From Natronohydrobacter thiooxidans (GTDB lineage Bacteria > Pseudomonadota > Alphaproteobacteria > Rhodobacterales > Rhodobacteraceae), in contig NZ_MJAP01000012.1 in assembly GCF_001884735.1 (NCBI RefSeq), positions 62,001 through 126,000 of the forward strand: a stretch of 64,000 nt of DNA. The letters are read 5' to 3'. Under the pieces are notes generated by a model that worked only from the letters and a program-made list of their open reading frames with translations, searched no databases and was not told the origin of the DNA. Shown here piece after piece: positions 53,301-61,548 of the stretch (position 1 is its first letter; every line of letters starts with the position of its first letter). Position numbers and translations under genes: made by a program.

Positions 53301-53648
53301 CGCTGGCAGAACCGCAAGCGCTATGCCCTTCTCCCGCGCGAGCGCGGCGAGTTGTTGCAGCCCATAGGCCCAATAGGGCACGCCGCCAATCAGCCGGATC
53401 AGGATCCCGCGTGCGCCCGAAAGCGTCTGCTCCAGATAGGTATCGACCGAGAGCGGATGTCTCAGCGCCGCCAGATTGGCCAGCCGCAAGCTCGGCAAGG
53501 CCCCTGCCGCGCGATGCCATCCCGCCGCGAAAGCCCCAAGGTCACTGTCGGAAAAGGACAGCACCACCAGATCGGCAGGGCTCTGGCCCAGATCCGTGGG
53601 GGTGGCCGTTTCATCCAGCCCGTGGCTTTCGCGGAAAATGACATGCAT
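50373..53648 (-). CDS. cobN: Cobaltochelatase subunit CobN
   Basis: 1091 residues, full-length large subunit of the aerobic cobalt chelatase. Segments include GVPYWAYGLQQLAALAREKG, RIPRHSYVAFYLWLRAQADA, HVGAHGTLEWLPGKSVALSE, IYPFIVNDPGEAAQAKRRIG and VEWNPYIDNASARVYGPAPG. It inserts Co2+ into hydrogenobyrinic acid a,c-diamide with CobS and CobT, which are not in this window. Starts 6 bp after cobW. Confidence 0.95.
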   Translation of the reverse strand: MHVIFRESHGLDETATPTDLGQSPADLVVLSFSDSDLGAFAAGWHRAAGALPSLRLANLAALRHPLSVDTYLEQTLSGARGILIRLIGGVPYWAYGLQQLAALAREKGIALAVLPADGRADPRLDEVSTVPASTLHQLKRLCDAGGAVAAQAALAQLALAAGLYAGPVRGAKTLPEVGFWTAQEGVTCPLILGPRDRPLVPVVFYRSWLVAADLAPVEALMQALEARGFATIGIFVPSLKAPEARGWLQRQIAALQVAAIVNATSFSGRGAAGSSPLDAGDVPVFQVALSTATQAAWQESARGLSPADLAMHVVLPEVDGRIFAGVASFKQPGLPDPDLQFVRSAHAPEPARITAIADRVLGWHRLAMTAPGARRLAFVLSTYPGRPWNMAHAVGLDPMASVAAMLDDLAQAGHDSPDSAPLAESLTDARIHWPLVEYARALVGLPQSLQAALAEAWGAPEDDPMVEDGAFSFTALRQGRAVIALQPERGTAEARDDEYHDLSRIPRHSYVAFYLWLRAQADALIHVGAHGTLEWLPGKSVALSECCWPEALVGALPVIYPFIVNDPGEAAQAKRRIGALTLGHIPPPMRASGTPERLVRIEALLDEFSNADGLDPRRRDRLMEDIREEARALGVEADLGIEAGACASEAITRIDRFVCDVKESQFGDGLHIWGRAPAIEGPFDAAQAAASESRALIDALAGRWIAPGPSGSPYRGRSDVLPTGRNLFTTDPRSVPTRAAYAQGQRLAAELIRRHLQDQGDWPRGVVVDLWGSATMRTAGEDFAMALALIGVRPQWDAASERVSGIEIVPIAELDHPRIDVTLRVSGLFRDVFPTLSALFQQAIRALGARDEAVEWNPYIDNASARVYGPAPGSFGLGMGQLMTDYTEDARARAGAAWLAASAYALDGDQAQQDMAGLRARVAGAAAFVHAQDLPETDLLLAEDYASHEAGFAAAQSVAGGKAALYHLDNTDPARPRLRGLSEEVARVVQARAAHPGWIAGMKRHGFRGAAEIAATLENMAAFAQLADVVGAHLFDQFFDATLGDAAVVEFLQDANPQALAAMRARFAALHAAGLWQSRRNSIRAALEQTQ

Positions 53649-53654
53649 GGCGGA

Positions 53655-54689
53655 TCAGGCCCCCAATGCCTCGCGGATGGCCGCTTCATTAACATGATCA
53701 TGCTCGGCAATCACAACCAGTCGCGTCACGCGCGGCTCAGAGGCCTCCCAGGGCCGGTCGAACTGGTGACGCACCCGCGCGCCCACTGCCTGCACCAGAA
53801 GCCGCATGGGCTTGCCCGCCACCGCCGCATAGCCCTTCACGCGCAGGATATGCTGACTGCCCGCCAGATGCGCGATCCGGGCGGCCAGATCGGCAGGATC
53901 CTGAATTTCGCCCATCGTCACCATGATCGTGTCGAAATCATCATGCTCGTGGTCGTGATGGCCGTCATGATGGCTGGGGCGCGCCTCCAGATCATCCTCG
54001 GCCCCCGCTTCCAGCCCCAGCAGCACTGCAGGATCAACCACGCCCTCGGCCACCTCGATCACGGGCAGGGCACGCGGGGCTTCGGCGGCGATCACCGCGC
54101 GGGCCTTGGCCACACCGTCAGCCCCGGCAAGATCCGGCTTGGTCAGAAGCACCAGATCGGCGCAGGCGATCTGATCCTCGAACACTTCCGACAGCGGCGT
54201 TTCGTGGTCGATACTGTCATCGGCTTCGCGCTGCGCATCCACGGCGGCGATATCGGGCGCGAAGCGACCTGCGGCCACAGCCTCGGCATCGGCCAATGCA
54301 ATCACCCCGTCCACTGTGATGCGCGACCGGATTTCGGGCCAGTCAAACGCCTTCAGCAGGGGCTTGGGCAGCGCAAGGCCCGAGGTTTCGATCAGGATAT
54401 GATCGGGCTTGGGCTCAAGCTTCAGAAGCGCCTCGACGGTCGGAATGAAATCATCCGCGACCGTGCAGCAGATGCAGCCATTCGACAGCTCGACGATATT
54501 TTCTGCCGGGCAATCGGGGATCGCGCAGGATTTCAGGATCTCGCCATCCACCCCCACGGTTCCGAATTCATTGACGACAACCGCCAGCCTGCGCCCGCCG
54601 GCATTGCGGATCAGTTGCGAAATCAGCGTGGTCTTGCCCGCGCCCAGAAAGCCGGTGATGATGGTGACAGGGGTTTTTTCAAGTGACAT
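53655..54689 (-). CDS. cobW: CobW-type GTPase (metallochaperone)
   Basis: 344 residues, G3E GTPase: P-loop IITGFLGAGKTTLISQLIRN, metal motif NGCICCTVADDF (CxCC), TKPDLAG (NKxD equivalent), a His-rich insertion (HHDGHHDHEHDD) and CobW C-terminal domain. Probably delivers cobalt to CobN. GGAGG lies 6 bp before ATG 54689, which overlaps the DUF1636 end by 11 nt. Confidence 0.93.
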   Translation of the reverse strand: MSLEKTPVTIITGFLGAGKTTLISQLIRNAGGRRLAVVVNEFGTVGVDGEILKSCAIPDCPAENIVELSNGCICCTVADDFIPTVEALLKLEPKPDHILIETSGLALPKPLLKAFDWPEIRSRITVDGVIALADAEAVAAGRFAPDIAAVDAQREADDSIDHETPLSEVFEDQIACADLVLLTKPDLAGADGVAKARAVIAAEAPRALPVIEVAEGVVDPAVLLGLEAGAEDDLEARPSHHDGHHDHEHDDFDTIMVTMGEIQDPADLAARIAHLAGSQHILRVKGYAAVAGKPMRLLVQAVGARVRHQFDRPWEASEPRVTRLVVIAEHDHVNEAAIREALGA

Positions 54690-55071
54690 CCGGGGCCTCC
54701 AATGGCGGGATTCGGGCGATGCAATTCTTGCGAAAATGCTCGGGGCGTTCACGCCACGGGACAAGACCGTTCTCTGCATCGCGATATTTCTGTGCGCCCT
54801 CCAGAATGGTGGGCAGATGAGTTTCAGGGTTCAGGTTGCCATAGACATAGGTCCAGGCGCCGGGCTTGCGCAGCGCGATGGTGCAGCCGCGCGAACAGTT
54901 CGACAGGCAGTCCACAGCGATGACGCGCAGCCCGTCCGGGGCCGCGTCCTGCAGCGCCTGCACCAGTTCTGCGCCGGGGCGGATATCGGACGCCGGATCC
55001 TCATCCGGGTTTGCAGGCGCCGATTTGCGGCAGGTGGCACAGACCAGAAGGTCGATAGTCTCGCAGGGCAT
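54679..55071 (-). CDS. DUF1636 metal-binding protein of the cob operon
   Basis: 130 residues: CATCRKS near the N-terminus and VDCLSNCSRGCTIALRKPG, giving four Cys arranged like thioredoxin-like [2Fe-2S] ferredoxins. DUF1636 genes commonly sit before cobW/cobN in Rhodobacterales. ATG 55071 has GGAG 8 bp upstream; an in-frame ATG at 55092 lacks one. First recognisable protein gene downstream of the riboswitch. Role in electron supply or metal handling is unproven. Confidence 0.82.
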   Translation of the reverse strand: MPCETIDLLVCATCRKSAPANPDEDPASDIRPGAELVQALQDAAPDGLRVIAVDCLSNCSRGCTIALRKPGAWTYVYGNLNPETHLPTILEGAQKYRDAENGLVPWRERPEHFRKNCIARIPPLEAPDVT

Positions 55072-55444
55072 GAGATGCTCCAGTTCGGGCATGGGGCAGC
55101 GCAGAACCGCCCCATGCGCTTGTGATTAGCCGAGGATCATGTGCTCGGCAGCCGCGACAGGGCATTGATGATCGCTATGGCCTGCCGTGGTGCGCTGACG
55201 CGCCGTATCTGTCGGGTTCGCGATAGCCACATCTCGGGCAGAAGGCGCATAGCTGCCCACAGCCAGACCCGGCCTCGCGAATGCTTTGCGAGAGGGTTGC
55301 ATCCTGTCTCTTTCCCGCGCGACCACCCGTCGCGCGCAACTTATGCAAGGGTAGGATGGCAGGACCGGCAAGGGCAAAGCTCCTGTGCCGACGCCAGACC
55401 ACCAGTCACCCCGCTGGTTTCGATGCCCCGGAAGGGGCGGCTGC
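55072..55444 (-). other. Long leader between riboswitch and first cob gene, no supported gene
   Basis: About 370 bp. It holds a GCCCC-GGAA-GGGGC hairpin (55425-55438), a likely part of the riboswitch expression platform, and a GCCGAG/CTCGGC hairpin near 55124-55144. Short minus frames exist (for example ATG 55302 to 55126, 58 codons) but show no membrane helices or known motif. A cobalt transporter pair (cbtB-cbtA) that often occupies this place is not recognisable. Confidence 0.55.
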
Positions 55445-55640
55445 AGGCTGGCAGGTCTCCCGGCTTGCGGATGTCGAGGCTTGCGCCTCGATGGTCGGCC
55501 CGCCTTCCCGGCCAGATAGCCAGTGGCATTGGGCGACCTCTCCGGTCACGGTCGCGGGGGCGGCTGCGCTTCTGGCCCGATCTTGCTATCGGGCTTTGTC
55601 ACATTCCCTTTTCACCTGTCATGAACAGGCACCAGCCCGA
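55445..55640 (-). promoter_or_regulatory. Cobalamin (B12) riboswitch controlling the cob operon
   Basis: Read on the minus strand the conserved blocks appear in order: GGTGCC (55633-55628), AGGTGAAAAGGGAA (about 55613-55600), CCGCGACCGTGA, GCCACTG (55527-55521), GGGAAGGCGGGC (55509-55498), and the B12 box AAGCCGGGAGACCTGCC (55466-55450). This is a complete class-I type cobalamin riboswitch. It faces the cob genes, so adenosylcobalamin would turn the operon off. Confidence 0.93.
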
Positions 55641-55781
55641 GTGTCTTGCGCGCTTGGCAACAACATGTCAAGCGAGGAAAAGCGGCTGGAAAACGCCCCT
55701 GAAAACACCATCCAGGGCCGGGAACACATGCAGGCGCGCGCGGCCCGGAGGTTTTCCGCCGGGCAAGCCGGGTTCGCTCGT

Positions 55782-56129
55782 TCACCCCGGCTCTCGCGAG
55801 CGGCATCCGGTTCTGGCATGCCCACCCGCCGTCGAATACCGGGCGACAAGGCTGATCGGCACTCCCGCACCACGCCCGTCTCCCGATCTGCCTGCGACAG
55901 CCTGCGCAGCGCTTTCCCTGCCGATGGCGGTTGCGCGAATGCCTATAATGGTCAGCGAGGGCGCGAGATCTGCTGCAAACTCCACATTGTCGATGCCTGC
56001 AACCGACAAACCCGCCGGGGCCGCCAAGCCGCGCCCCAGCGCCTCGACCATTGCGCCAATTGCAAGCAGATCGGCTGTTCCGGCACTGGCCGACAGAGGC
56101 GGCTCCGGGGCGACGCTCTGCGGTGGCGG
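55782..56129 (-). pseudogene. LacI-family regulator remnant (C-terminal part only)
   Basis: An open minus-strand frame of about 115 codons encodes TADLLAIGAMVEALGRGL, then LSVAGIDNVEFAADLAPSLT and GVPISLVARYSTAG. These are the last ~95 residues of a LacI/GalR ligand-binding domain (usual pattern LAxGA...G.xVPxDxSVxGFDD...PxLTT...LxxRxST). The start side is cut by a stop at 56130 and the DNA-binding domain and most of the ligand domain are missing; no frame upstream continues it. It lies divergent from the sugar-acid dehydratase it may once have regulated. Confidence 0.75.
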
Positions 56130-56247
56130 TCAATCCCTGTCGTGCAGGGGCGCGATGCTCCCGCAGGTTCAGATTGCCAGCAGCGAGAAGCCGCGTCATA
56201 CAAGGACCACGCAGATTTACCGCTTCGAGCAGACCCAAGGACAGCCC

Positions 56248-58029
56248 ATGAGTGACACGCGCGCGCGCCGGAAGTTCCGGTCGCAGGAATGGTTCGACAA
56301 TCCCAACAACCCCGGCATGACCGCGCTCTATATCGAGCGCTATCTGAATCAGGAATATACGCGCGGCGAGTTGCAGGGCGAGCGGCCCGTGATCGGGATC
56401 GCGCAGACGGGCAGCGATCTGGCGCCCTGCAACAAGATCCATGTCTTCCTGATGGACCGGATCAAGGCCGGGATTCGCGACGCGGGCGGGATTCCGATGG
56501 AATTTCCGGTCCATCCGATTCAGGAAACCGGCAAGCGACCCACTGCGGCGCTGGACCGCAATCTGGCCTATCTGAGCCTTGTCGAGGTGCTGCATGGCTA
56601 TCCGATTGACGGCGTGGTGCTGACCACAGGTTGCGACAAGACCACGCCTGCGATGCTGATGGGGGCGGCCACAGTCGATCTGCCTGCAATCGCGCTCAAT
56701 GGTGGCCCGATGCTCGATGGCTGGTGGCAGGGCAAGCGCGCGGGCTCCGGCACGATTGTCTGGGAAAGCCGCCGCCTGCTGGGCGAAGGCAAGATCGAGT
56801 ATGAGGAATTCATGGAACGGGTCTGCGCCTCGGCCCCCTCACTTGGTCATTGCAACACGATGGGCACGGCAAGCACGATGAATGCAATGGCCGAAGCACT
56901 GGGCATGACCTTGCCGGGGTCATCGGCCATTCCTGCGCCCTTCCGCGAACGCATGGCCATGGCCTATGAGACCGGCAGGCGCATTGTCGCGATGGTGCAT
57001 GAGGATCTCAAACCTTCGGACATTCTCACGCGCAAGGCGTTTGAGAATGCGATCAGGGTGAATTCCGCGATTGGCGGCTCGACCAATGCCCCGCCCCATC
57101 TGCAGGCGATCGCGCGTCATGCGGGGGTCGAATTGCATGTGAGCGACTGGCAGAAGGTCGGTTTTGACGTGCCGCTTCTGGTCAATATGCAGCCTGCGGG
57201 CGCCTATCTGGGCGAAAGCTTCTTCCGGGCAGGGGGCGTGCCTGCGGTGATGGGGGAATTGCTGAAAGCCGGGATGCTGCACGGCGATGCGATGACCGCG
57301 AGCGGGGCCGATATGGGCGCCAATCTGGCCGGATGGGAAAGCCGCGACCGCGACGTGATCCGCACTGTGGCAGAACCTCTGCGCGAGCAGGCGGGCTTCC
57401 TCGTGCTGTCGGGAAATCTCTTCGACTCGGCGCTGATGAAAACCAGTGTCATTTCCGCCGATTTCCGCCAGCGTTTCCTGTCCACACCGGGGCAGGAGGG
57501 CATTTTGGAAGCCCGCGCAGTCGTGTTCGAGGGGCCGGAGGATTACCACGACCGGATCAATGACGAGAGCCTCGGGATCGACGATCAGACGATTCTGTTC
57601 ATCCGCAACGTGGGCTGTGTGGGTTATCCGGGATCGGCCGAAGTGGTGAATATGCAGCCGCCCGATGCTCTGCTGCGCGCGGGCGTCAACCATCTGCCGA
57701 CAGTGGGTGACGGGCGGCAGTCGGGCACGTCGGAAAGCCCTTCAATCCTCAATGCCTCGCCCGAATCCGTCGTCGGGGGCGGACTGGCGCTGCTGCAGAC
57801 CGGCGACCGGGTGCGGCTGGATCTGAATGCAAGTCGCATGGATGCGCTGGTCCCAGAGCAGGAATGGCAGGCGCGGCGCGACGCCTGGACGCCGCCGGAG
57901 CTGCACCACCAGACCCCCTGGCAGGAGATTTATCGCAGCCATGTCGGGCAACTTGCCGATGGCGGCTGTCTGGAACTGGCCACAGCCTATCAGCGCATCC
58001 GCCACGACCTGCCGCGCGACAATCACTGA
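56248..58029 (+). CDS. IlvD/Edd-family sugar-acid dehydratase (xylonate/arabinonate type)
   Basis: 593 residues of the dihydroxyacid dehydratase family: [20 protein letters not shown] (Fe-S Cys), [20 protein letters not shown], and [20 protein letters not shown]. Length and these segments match the pentonate/hexonate dehydratase branch rather than IlvD of branched-chain amino acid synthesis. It makes a 2-keto-3-deoxy sugar acid; the KDG-type kinase 2 kb downstream fits a following step. AAGGA lies 7-8 bp before ATG 56248. Exact sugar unknown. Confidence 0.85.
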   Translation: MSDTRARRKFRSQEWFDNPNNPGMTALYIERYLNQEYTRGELQGERPVIGIAQTGSDLAPCNKIHVFLMDRIKAGIRDAGGIPMEFPVHPIQETGKRPTAALDRNLAYLSLVEVLHGYPIDGVVLTTGCDKTTPAMLMGAATVDLPAIALNGGPMLDGWWQGKRAGSGTIVWESRRLLGEGKIEYEEFMERVCASAPSLGHCNTMGTASTMNAMAEALGMTLPGSSAIPAPFRERMAMAYETGRRIVAMVHEDLKPSDILTRKAFENAIRVNSAIGGSTNAPPHLQAIARHAGVELHVSDWQKVGFDVPLLVNMQPAGAYLGESFFRAGGVPAVMGELLKAGMLHGDAMTASGADMGANLAGWESRDRDVIRTVAEPLREQAGFLVLSGNLFDSALMKTSVISADFRQRFLSTPGQEGILEARAVVFEGPEDYHDRINDESLGIDDQTILFIRNVGCVGYPGSAEVVNMQPPDALLRAGVNHLPTVGDGRQSGTSESPSILNASPESVVGGGLALLQTGDRVRLDLNASRMDALVPEQEWQARRDAWTPPELHHQTPWQEIYRSHVGQLADGGCLELATAYQRIRHDLPRDNH

Positions 58030-58041
58030 GCAAAGCATAAC

Positions 58042-58072
58042 CGGGACGGGCCAGTTCTGCTGACCCGTCCCG
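58042..58072. terminator. Bidirectional terminator between dehydratase and adenine deaminase
   Basis: Stem CGGGACGGG / CCCGTCCCG plus inner CAG/CTG around a TTCTG loop, located exactly between the convergent stop codons. No long T-run. Confidence 0.7.
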
Positions 58073-58075
58073 CGC

Positions 58076-59875
58076 TCAGACGAACAGGTCCACGCGCTCG
58101 AAGCTGGTGACATCCACCAGCCCCAGATCGGAAATCCGCAATTCGGGGATCACCACCAATGCCAGCAGCGAATGCTGCATGAACGCGTTGTTCAGCGCGC
58201 ATCCACAGTCCTGCATCGCCTGACCCAGAGCTTCGGCAGCGGCTGCAACCTCGGCAGCCGGGCTGTCCGACATCAACCCCGCAATCGGCAGCGCGACATG
58301 GGCAAGCTCTGCCCCGTCGCGCCAGAGGGTGACACCGCCGCCCAATTCGCCAAGCCGGTTCGCCGCCAGCGCCATCTGCTCGCGGCAGGTGCCCACGACG
58401 ATCATGTGATGGCTGTCATGCGCCACTGTCGAGGCCAGCGCCATCCGCCCCTGATAGCCAAAGCCCGACACCAGCGCATTCACGACGCCGCCAGTGCCGC
58501 GATGGCGCTCGACCAGCGCGATCTGGGCGATGTCGCGCGCTGTGTCCGACACCACCTCGCCATTCGTGACCGGCATGGTCCTTGTCAGTGCCTGCGTAGG
58601 GGCCTGATTTTCGACCACGCCGATCACGCGGGCCTCGACCTCGTTCGCGCCCTCGGGGGCAGCAATCGTGAAATCCTCCGCGCCAAGCACCTTGCCCAGA
58701 TGGACCGTCTGGCGCACATCCTCGGGCCAGTCGAGATGCGGGCAATCGACCAGCAGGCGCCCGTTTTCCGCAACCTGAACCCCACGGGCAAAGACCTGTT
58801 CGACGGGCAAGCGCCGCAGATCCGAGGTCAGGATCAGATCGGCCCGCCGACCCGGTGCAATGCTGCCCAACTCCCGCTCCAGCCCGAAATGGCTGGCGGT
58901 GTTGATCGTGGCCATCTGCAGCGCGACCAGCGGGTCCGCGCCACACTCGATGGCATGGCGCAGGACGCGGTTCATATGCCCGTCATGGACCAGCGTCCCG
59001 GAATGGCAATCATCCGTGCACAGGATCATATTACGCGAATCCAGCCCGCGTTCGGTGACAGCGGTGATCTGGGTTTTCACATCATACCACGCACTGCCTA
59101 AGCGAAGCATCGCGCGCATGCCCTGACGCATGCGGGCCACGGCATCCTCCTCGCGCGTGCCCTCATGATCATCGGCCGGACCACCGGCAACATAGGCGTG
59201 AAAGGCCGGACCCAGATCGGGCGCGGCATAATGCCCGCCCACGGTCTTGCCCGCGGCTTGGGTGGCGGCAATCTCGGCCAGCATCTTGGGGTCGGCATGG
59301 ATCACGCCGGGGAAATTCATCATCTCGCCCAGTCCGATGATGCCGGGCCAAGTCATCGCCTCGGTCACATCTTCGGAGGTGATCTCGAACCCCGTCGTCT
59401 CCAGCCCCGGCGCAGAGGGCGCACAGGACGGCATCTGCACATAGATGCTGACCGGCTGCATCAGCGCCTCGTCATGCATCAGCCGCACACCCCGCAGCCC
59501 AAGGACATTGGCAATCTCATGGGGATCGACGAACATGGTCGTCGTCCCATGCGGAATGACCGCAGCCGCAAATTCGGCGGGGGTCAGCTGCCCGGATTCG
59601 ATATGCATATGCCCGTCGCAGAGGCCCGGGATCAGATAGCGCCCGCCCGCGTCGATCACCTGTGTCCCGGGTCCGATGCAATGGCTGGCATCCGGGCCGA
59701 CATAGGCAAAACGCCCTCGGACAATGGCCACCTGCCAACCGTCGAGAATCTCGCGCGTATGCACATTGACGACCCGTCCGCCGACGATCACGGTTTCGGC
59801 GGCTGCGCGGCCAGCGGCAACGGCGATCAGGTCAGGGGCGGTATCGGGCCACGAAGGGAAGGGTGTTGTGATCAT
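58076..59875 (-). CDS. ade: Adenine deaminase
   Basis: 599 residues, amidohydrolase superfamily: LIPGLCDGHMHIESGQLTPA (metal HxH), HGTTTMFVDPHEIANVLG, ILCTDDCHSGTLVHDGHM, and C-terminal VAHDSHHMIVVGTCREQMAL and GGGVTLWRDG. It converts adenine to hypoxanthine and ammonia in purine salvage/catabolism. ATG 59875 is chosen; a longer frame to 60007 would enter the divergent promoter region of the kinase gene. Ribosome-binding site is weak. Confidence 0.92.
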   Translation of the reverse strand: MITTPFPSWPDTAPDLIAVAAGRAAAETVIVGGRVVNVHTREILDGWQVAIVRGRFAYVGPDASHCIGPGTQVIDAGGRYLIPGLCDGHMHIESGQLTPAEFAAAVIPHGTTTMFVDPHEIANVLGLRGVRLMHDEALMQPVSIYVQMPSCAPSAPGLETTGFEITSEDVTEAMTWPGIIGLGEMMNFPGVIHADPKMLAEIAATQAAGKTVGGHYAAPDLGPAFHAYVAGGPADDHEGTREEDAVARMRQGMRAMLRLGSAWYDVKTQITAVTERGLDSRNMILCTDDCHSGTLVHDGHMNRVLRHAIECGADPLVALQMATINTASHFGLERELGSIAPGRRADLILTSDLRRLPVEQVFARGVQVAENGRLLVDCPHLDWPEDVRQTVHLGKVLGAEDFTIAAPEGANEVEARVIGVVENQAPTQALTRTMPVTNGEVVSDTARDIAQIALVERHRGTGGVVNALVSGFGYQGRMALASTVAHDSHHMIVVGTCREQMALAANRLGELGGGVTLWRDGAELAHVALPIAGLMSDSPAAEVAAAAEALGQAMQDCGCALNNAFMQHSLLALVVIPELRISDLGLVDVTSFERVDLFV

Positions 59876-60055
59876 GGCGCGATATTGTCCGCAAATCCGC
59901 TGTCCGACAAGATGAAAGCGCGGGCCACAGGCCCACACCCCCGACACGCCGGTTTTGTCAGCAGCAGCGCGCAAAACCGGTTGCCCGTGGCGGCTGTCCG
60001 TGCACATTGGGCGCGGTCGGCCAGCAGGTCACTATGACGCAGGGAGAATATCAAC

Positions 60056-60979
60056 ATGACACCGGGTCTGATCCTGTCCATCGGCGAAGCCATGGTCGAA
60101 TTGTCTCAGAGCGATACGCCTGACAATTGGCGGCTGGGCATCGCCGGGGACACACTCAACACCGCCTGGTATCTGCGCGGGCTTCTGCCCGAGCCATGGC
60201 GCGTCGGCTATCTGTCGCGTGTGGGCACGGGGGCGTTTTCCCAGCGGATGGTGGATTTCCTGAGCGCATCCGGCATCGACGCCACCCATGTCAGCCGGGA
60301 TGCCACGCGCGAGATCGGGCTTTATGCGATCTCTTTGCAGGATGGCGAGCGCAGTTTCAGCTATTGGCGCGACAGTTCCGCCGCGCGTGGGCTTGCGGAT
60401 GACGACACGCGGCTGGCGCAGGCCTTTGCCGGGGCACGGATGCTCTATCTGTCGGGCATCACTCTGGCGATCCTGCCAGCCCCGGCGCGCGCGCGTCTGA
60501 TCACCCATCTTGCCCGCGCCCGCGATGAGGGCGCGCAGGTCGTCTTTGACCCCAATCTGCGCCCGCGCCTCTGGCCTGATACCGCGACGATGTGTGCGGC
60601 GATCGAAGAGATGGCGGGCCAGTCCGATCTGATCCTGCCCAGTTTCGATGACGAAGCCACCCATTTCGGAGACCGCGACCTGCAGGCAACTGCGGCGCGC
60701 TATCTGGGCTGCGGCGCGCGGCAGGTCGTGGTCAAGAACGGGGGCGGACCAATGCTGTTCGACGGTGCGGATGGCACGGGCCGGATCGACGATCTGCAGC
60801 CCGAAACGCCGGTCGATACCACCTCCGCAGGCGACAGTTTCAACGCAGGCTATCTGGCCGCGCGGGTTCAGGGCGCGGATTGCGGGGCGGCGATCCGCGC
60901 GGGCCATGCGCTCAGCCGTCAGGTGATCCGCCATCGCGGGGCACTGGTGCCTGCGGCGATTGCCGCCGTGCGGGGCTGA
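60056..60979 (+). CDS. kdgK: PfkB-family 2-keto-3-deoxygluconate kinase
   Basis: 307 residues, ribokinase/PfkB fold: LILSIGEAMVELSQ at the start, VVFDPNLRPRLWPD, QVVVKNGGGPMLFDG, and the PfkB C-terminal signature DTTSAGDSFNAGYLAARV (anion hole and catalytic Asp). The YWRDSSAARGL segment is typical of KDG kinases. It phosphorylates 2-keto-3-deoxygluconate-type acids, linking with the dehydratase. GGGAGAA precedes the ATG. Confidence 0.87.
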   Translation: MTPGLILSIGEAMVELSQSDTPDNWRLGIAGDTLNTAWYLRGLLPEPWRVGYLSRVGTGAFSQRMVDFLSASGIDATHVSRDATREIGLYAISLQDGERSFSYWRDSSAARGLADDDTRLAQAFAGARMLYLSGITLAILPAPARARLITHLARARDEGAQVVFDPNLRPRLWPDTATMCAAIEEMAGQSDLILPSFDDEATHFGDRDLQATAARYLGCGARQVVVKNGGGPMLFDGADGTGRIDDLQPETPVDTTSAGDSFNAGYLAARVQGADCGAAIRAGHALSRQVIRHRGALVPAAIAAVRG

Positions 60980-61035
60980 TTGCGCGCCGCGCCCCGCTGT
61001 GCCACCCTTGGCGCGATCTGACACCGGAGTGCCCC

Positions 61036-61494
61036 ATGCAGCGCATCACGATCACGCTCCCCGAAGAACTCTGCACGGAACTGGATGCTTTCGTCCAGAC
61101 CCGGCGCTATGACACCCGGTCAGAGGCGATGCGTGATCTGCTGCGCACGGCCCTGCGCGTCACCGCCGAAGCCGAGCCAGAGGGCGAGGCGATGGGGGTT
61201 CTGAGCTATGTCTATGACCATCACCTGCGCGATCTTGCCAGTCGCCTGATGGATCACCACCATGCCCATCATGCCCTGACCGTGACCACCAGCCATGTCC
61301 ATCTGGACCATGACACCTGTCTGGAAACCGTCATCCTGCGCGGCCCGGTCCGCGATCTGCGCACCCATGCCGACGGCATTCTGGGGCAGCGCGGTGTGAT
61401 GCATGGCAACCTGTTCCTGATCCCGGTGGAATCGCAGGATCACGGGCATGGGCTGGCCCATCACACGCATCTGCATGTGAAGGAAAGCTTCTGA
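61036..61494 (+). CDS. nikR: Nickel-responsive regulator NikR
   Basis: 152 residues: an N-terminal ribbon-helix-helix (QRITITLPEELCTELDAFVQ; RSEAMRDLLRTAL) and a C-terminal ACT-type domain with nickel ligands in HVHLDHDTCLE and an extra His-rich DHHHAHHALTV loop. NikR represses nickel uptake genes when nickel is bound. No nickel transporter gene is in the window. Starts 56 bp after kdgK; GGAG lies 8 bp before ATG 61036. Confidence 0.93.
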   Translation: MQRITITLPEELCTELDAFVQTRRYDTRSEAMRDLLRTALRVTAEAEPEGEAMGVLSYVYDHHLRDLASRLMDHHHAHHALTVTTSHVHLDHDTCLETVILRGPVRDLRTHADGILGQRGVMHGNLFLIPVESQDHGHGLAHHTHLHVKESF

Positions 61495-61496
61495 AA

Positions 61497-61545
61497 ACCT
61501 GACATTTTCGCCGACTCCCGGCGCGCGACCGGGGGTCGGTCAGGT
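61497..61545. terminator. Extended double-stem hairpin after nikR
   Basis: Outer arms ACCTGAC (61497-61503) and GTCAGGT (61539-61545) enclose an inner 10-bp stem (61512-61521 with 61529-61538, one G-T pair). Between convergent genes; likely bidirectional terminator. Confidence 0.65.
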
Positions 61546-61548
61546 CTC

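Noticed and set aside
51264..54686. 1140-codon plus-strand frame opposite cobN and cobW
   Set aside because: Antisense shadow; cobN and cobW on the minus strand have complete family motifs and coupled starts and stops.
55126..55402. Short minus-strand frames between riboswitch and DUF1636, one with a CxxxCxxCxxC pattern
   Set aside because: No ribosome-binding site of quality, no membrane helices expected for CbtB, and the two frames overlap each other; probably non-coding leader.
55141..56247. Upstream extension of the dehydratase frame by 369 codons
   Set aside because: Extension covers the riboswitch and the LacI remnant antisense; the ATG at 56248 has a ribosome-binding site and the family N-terminus.
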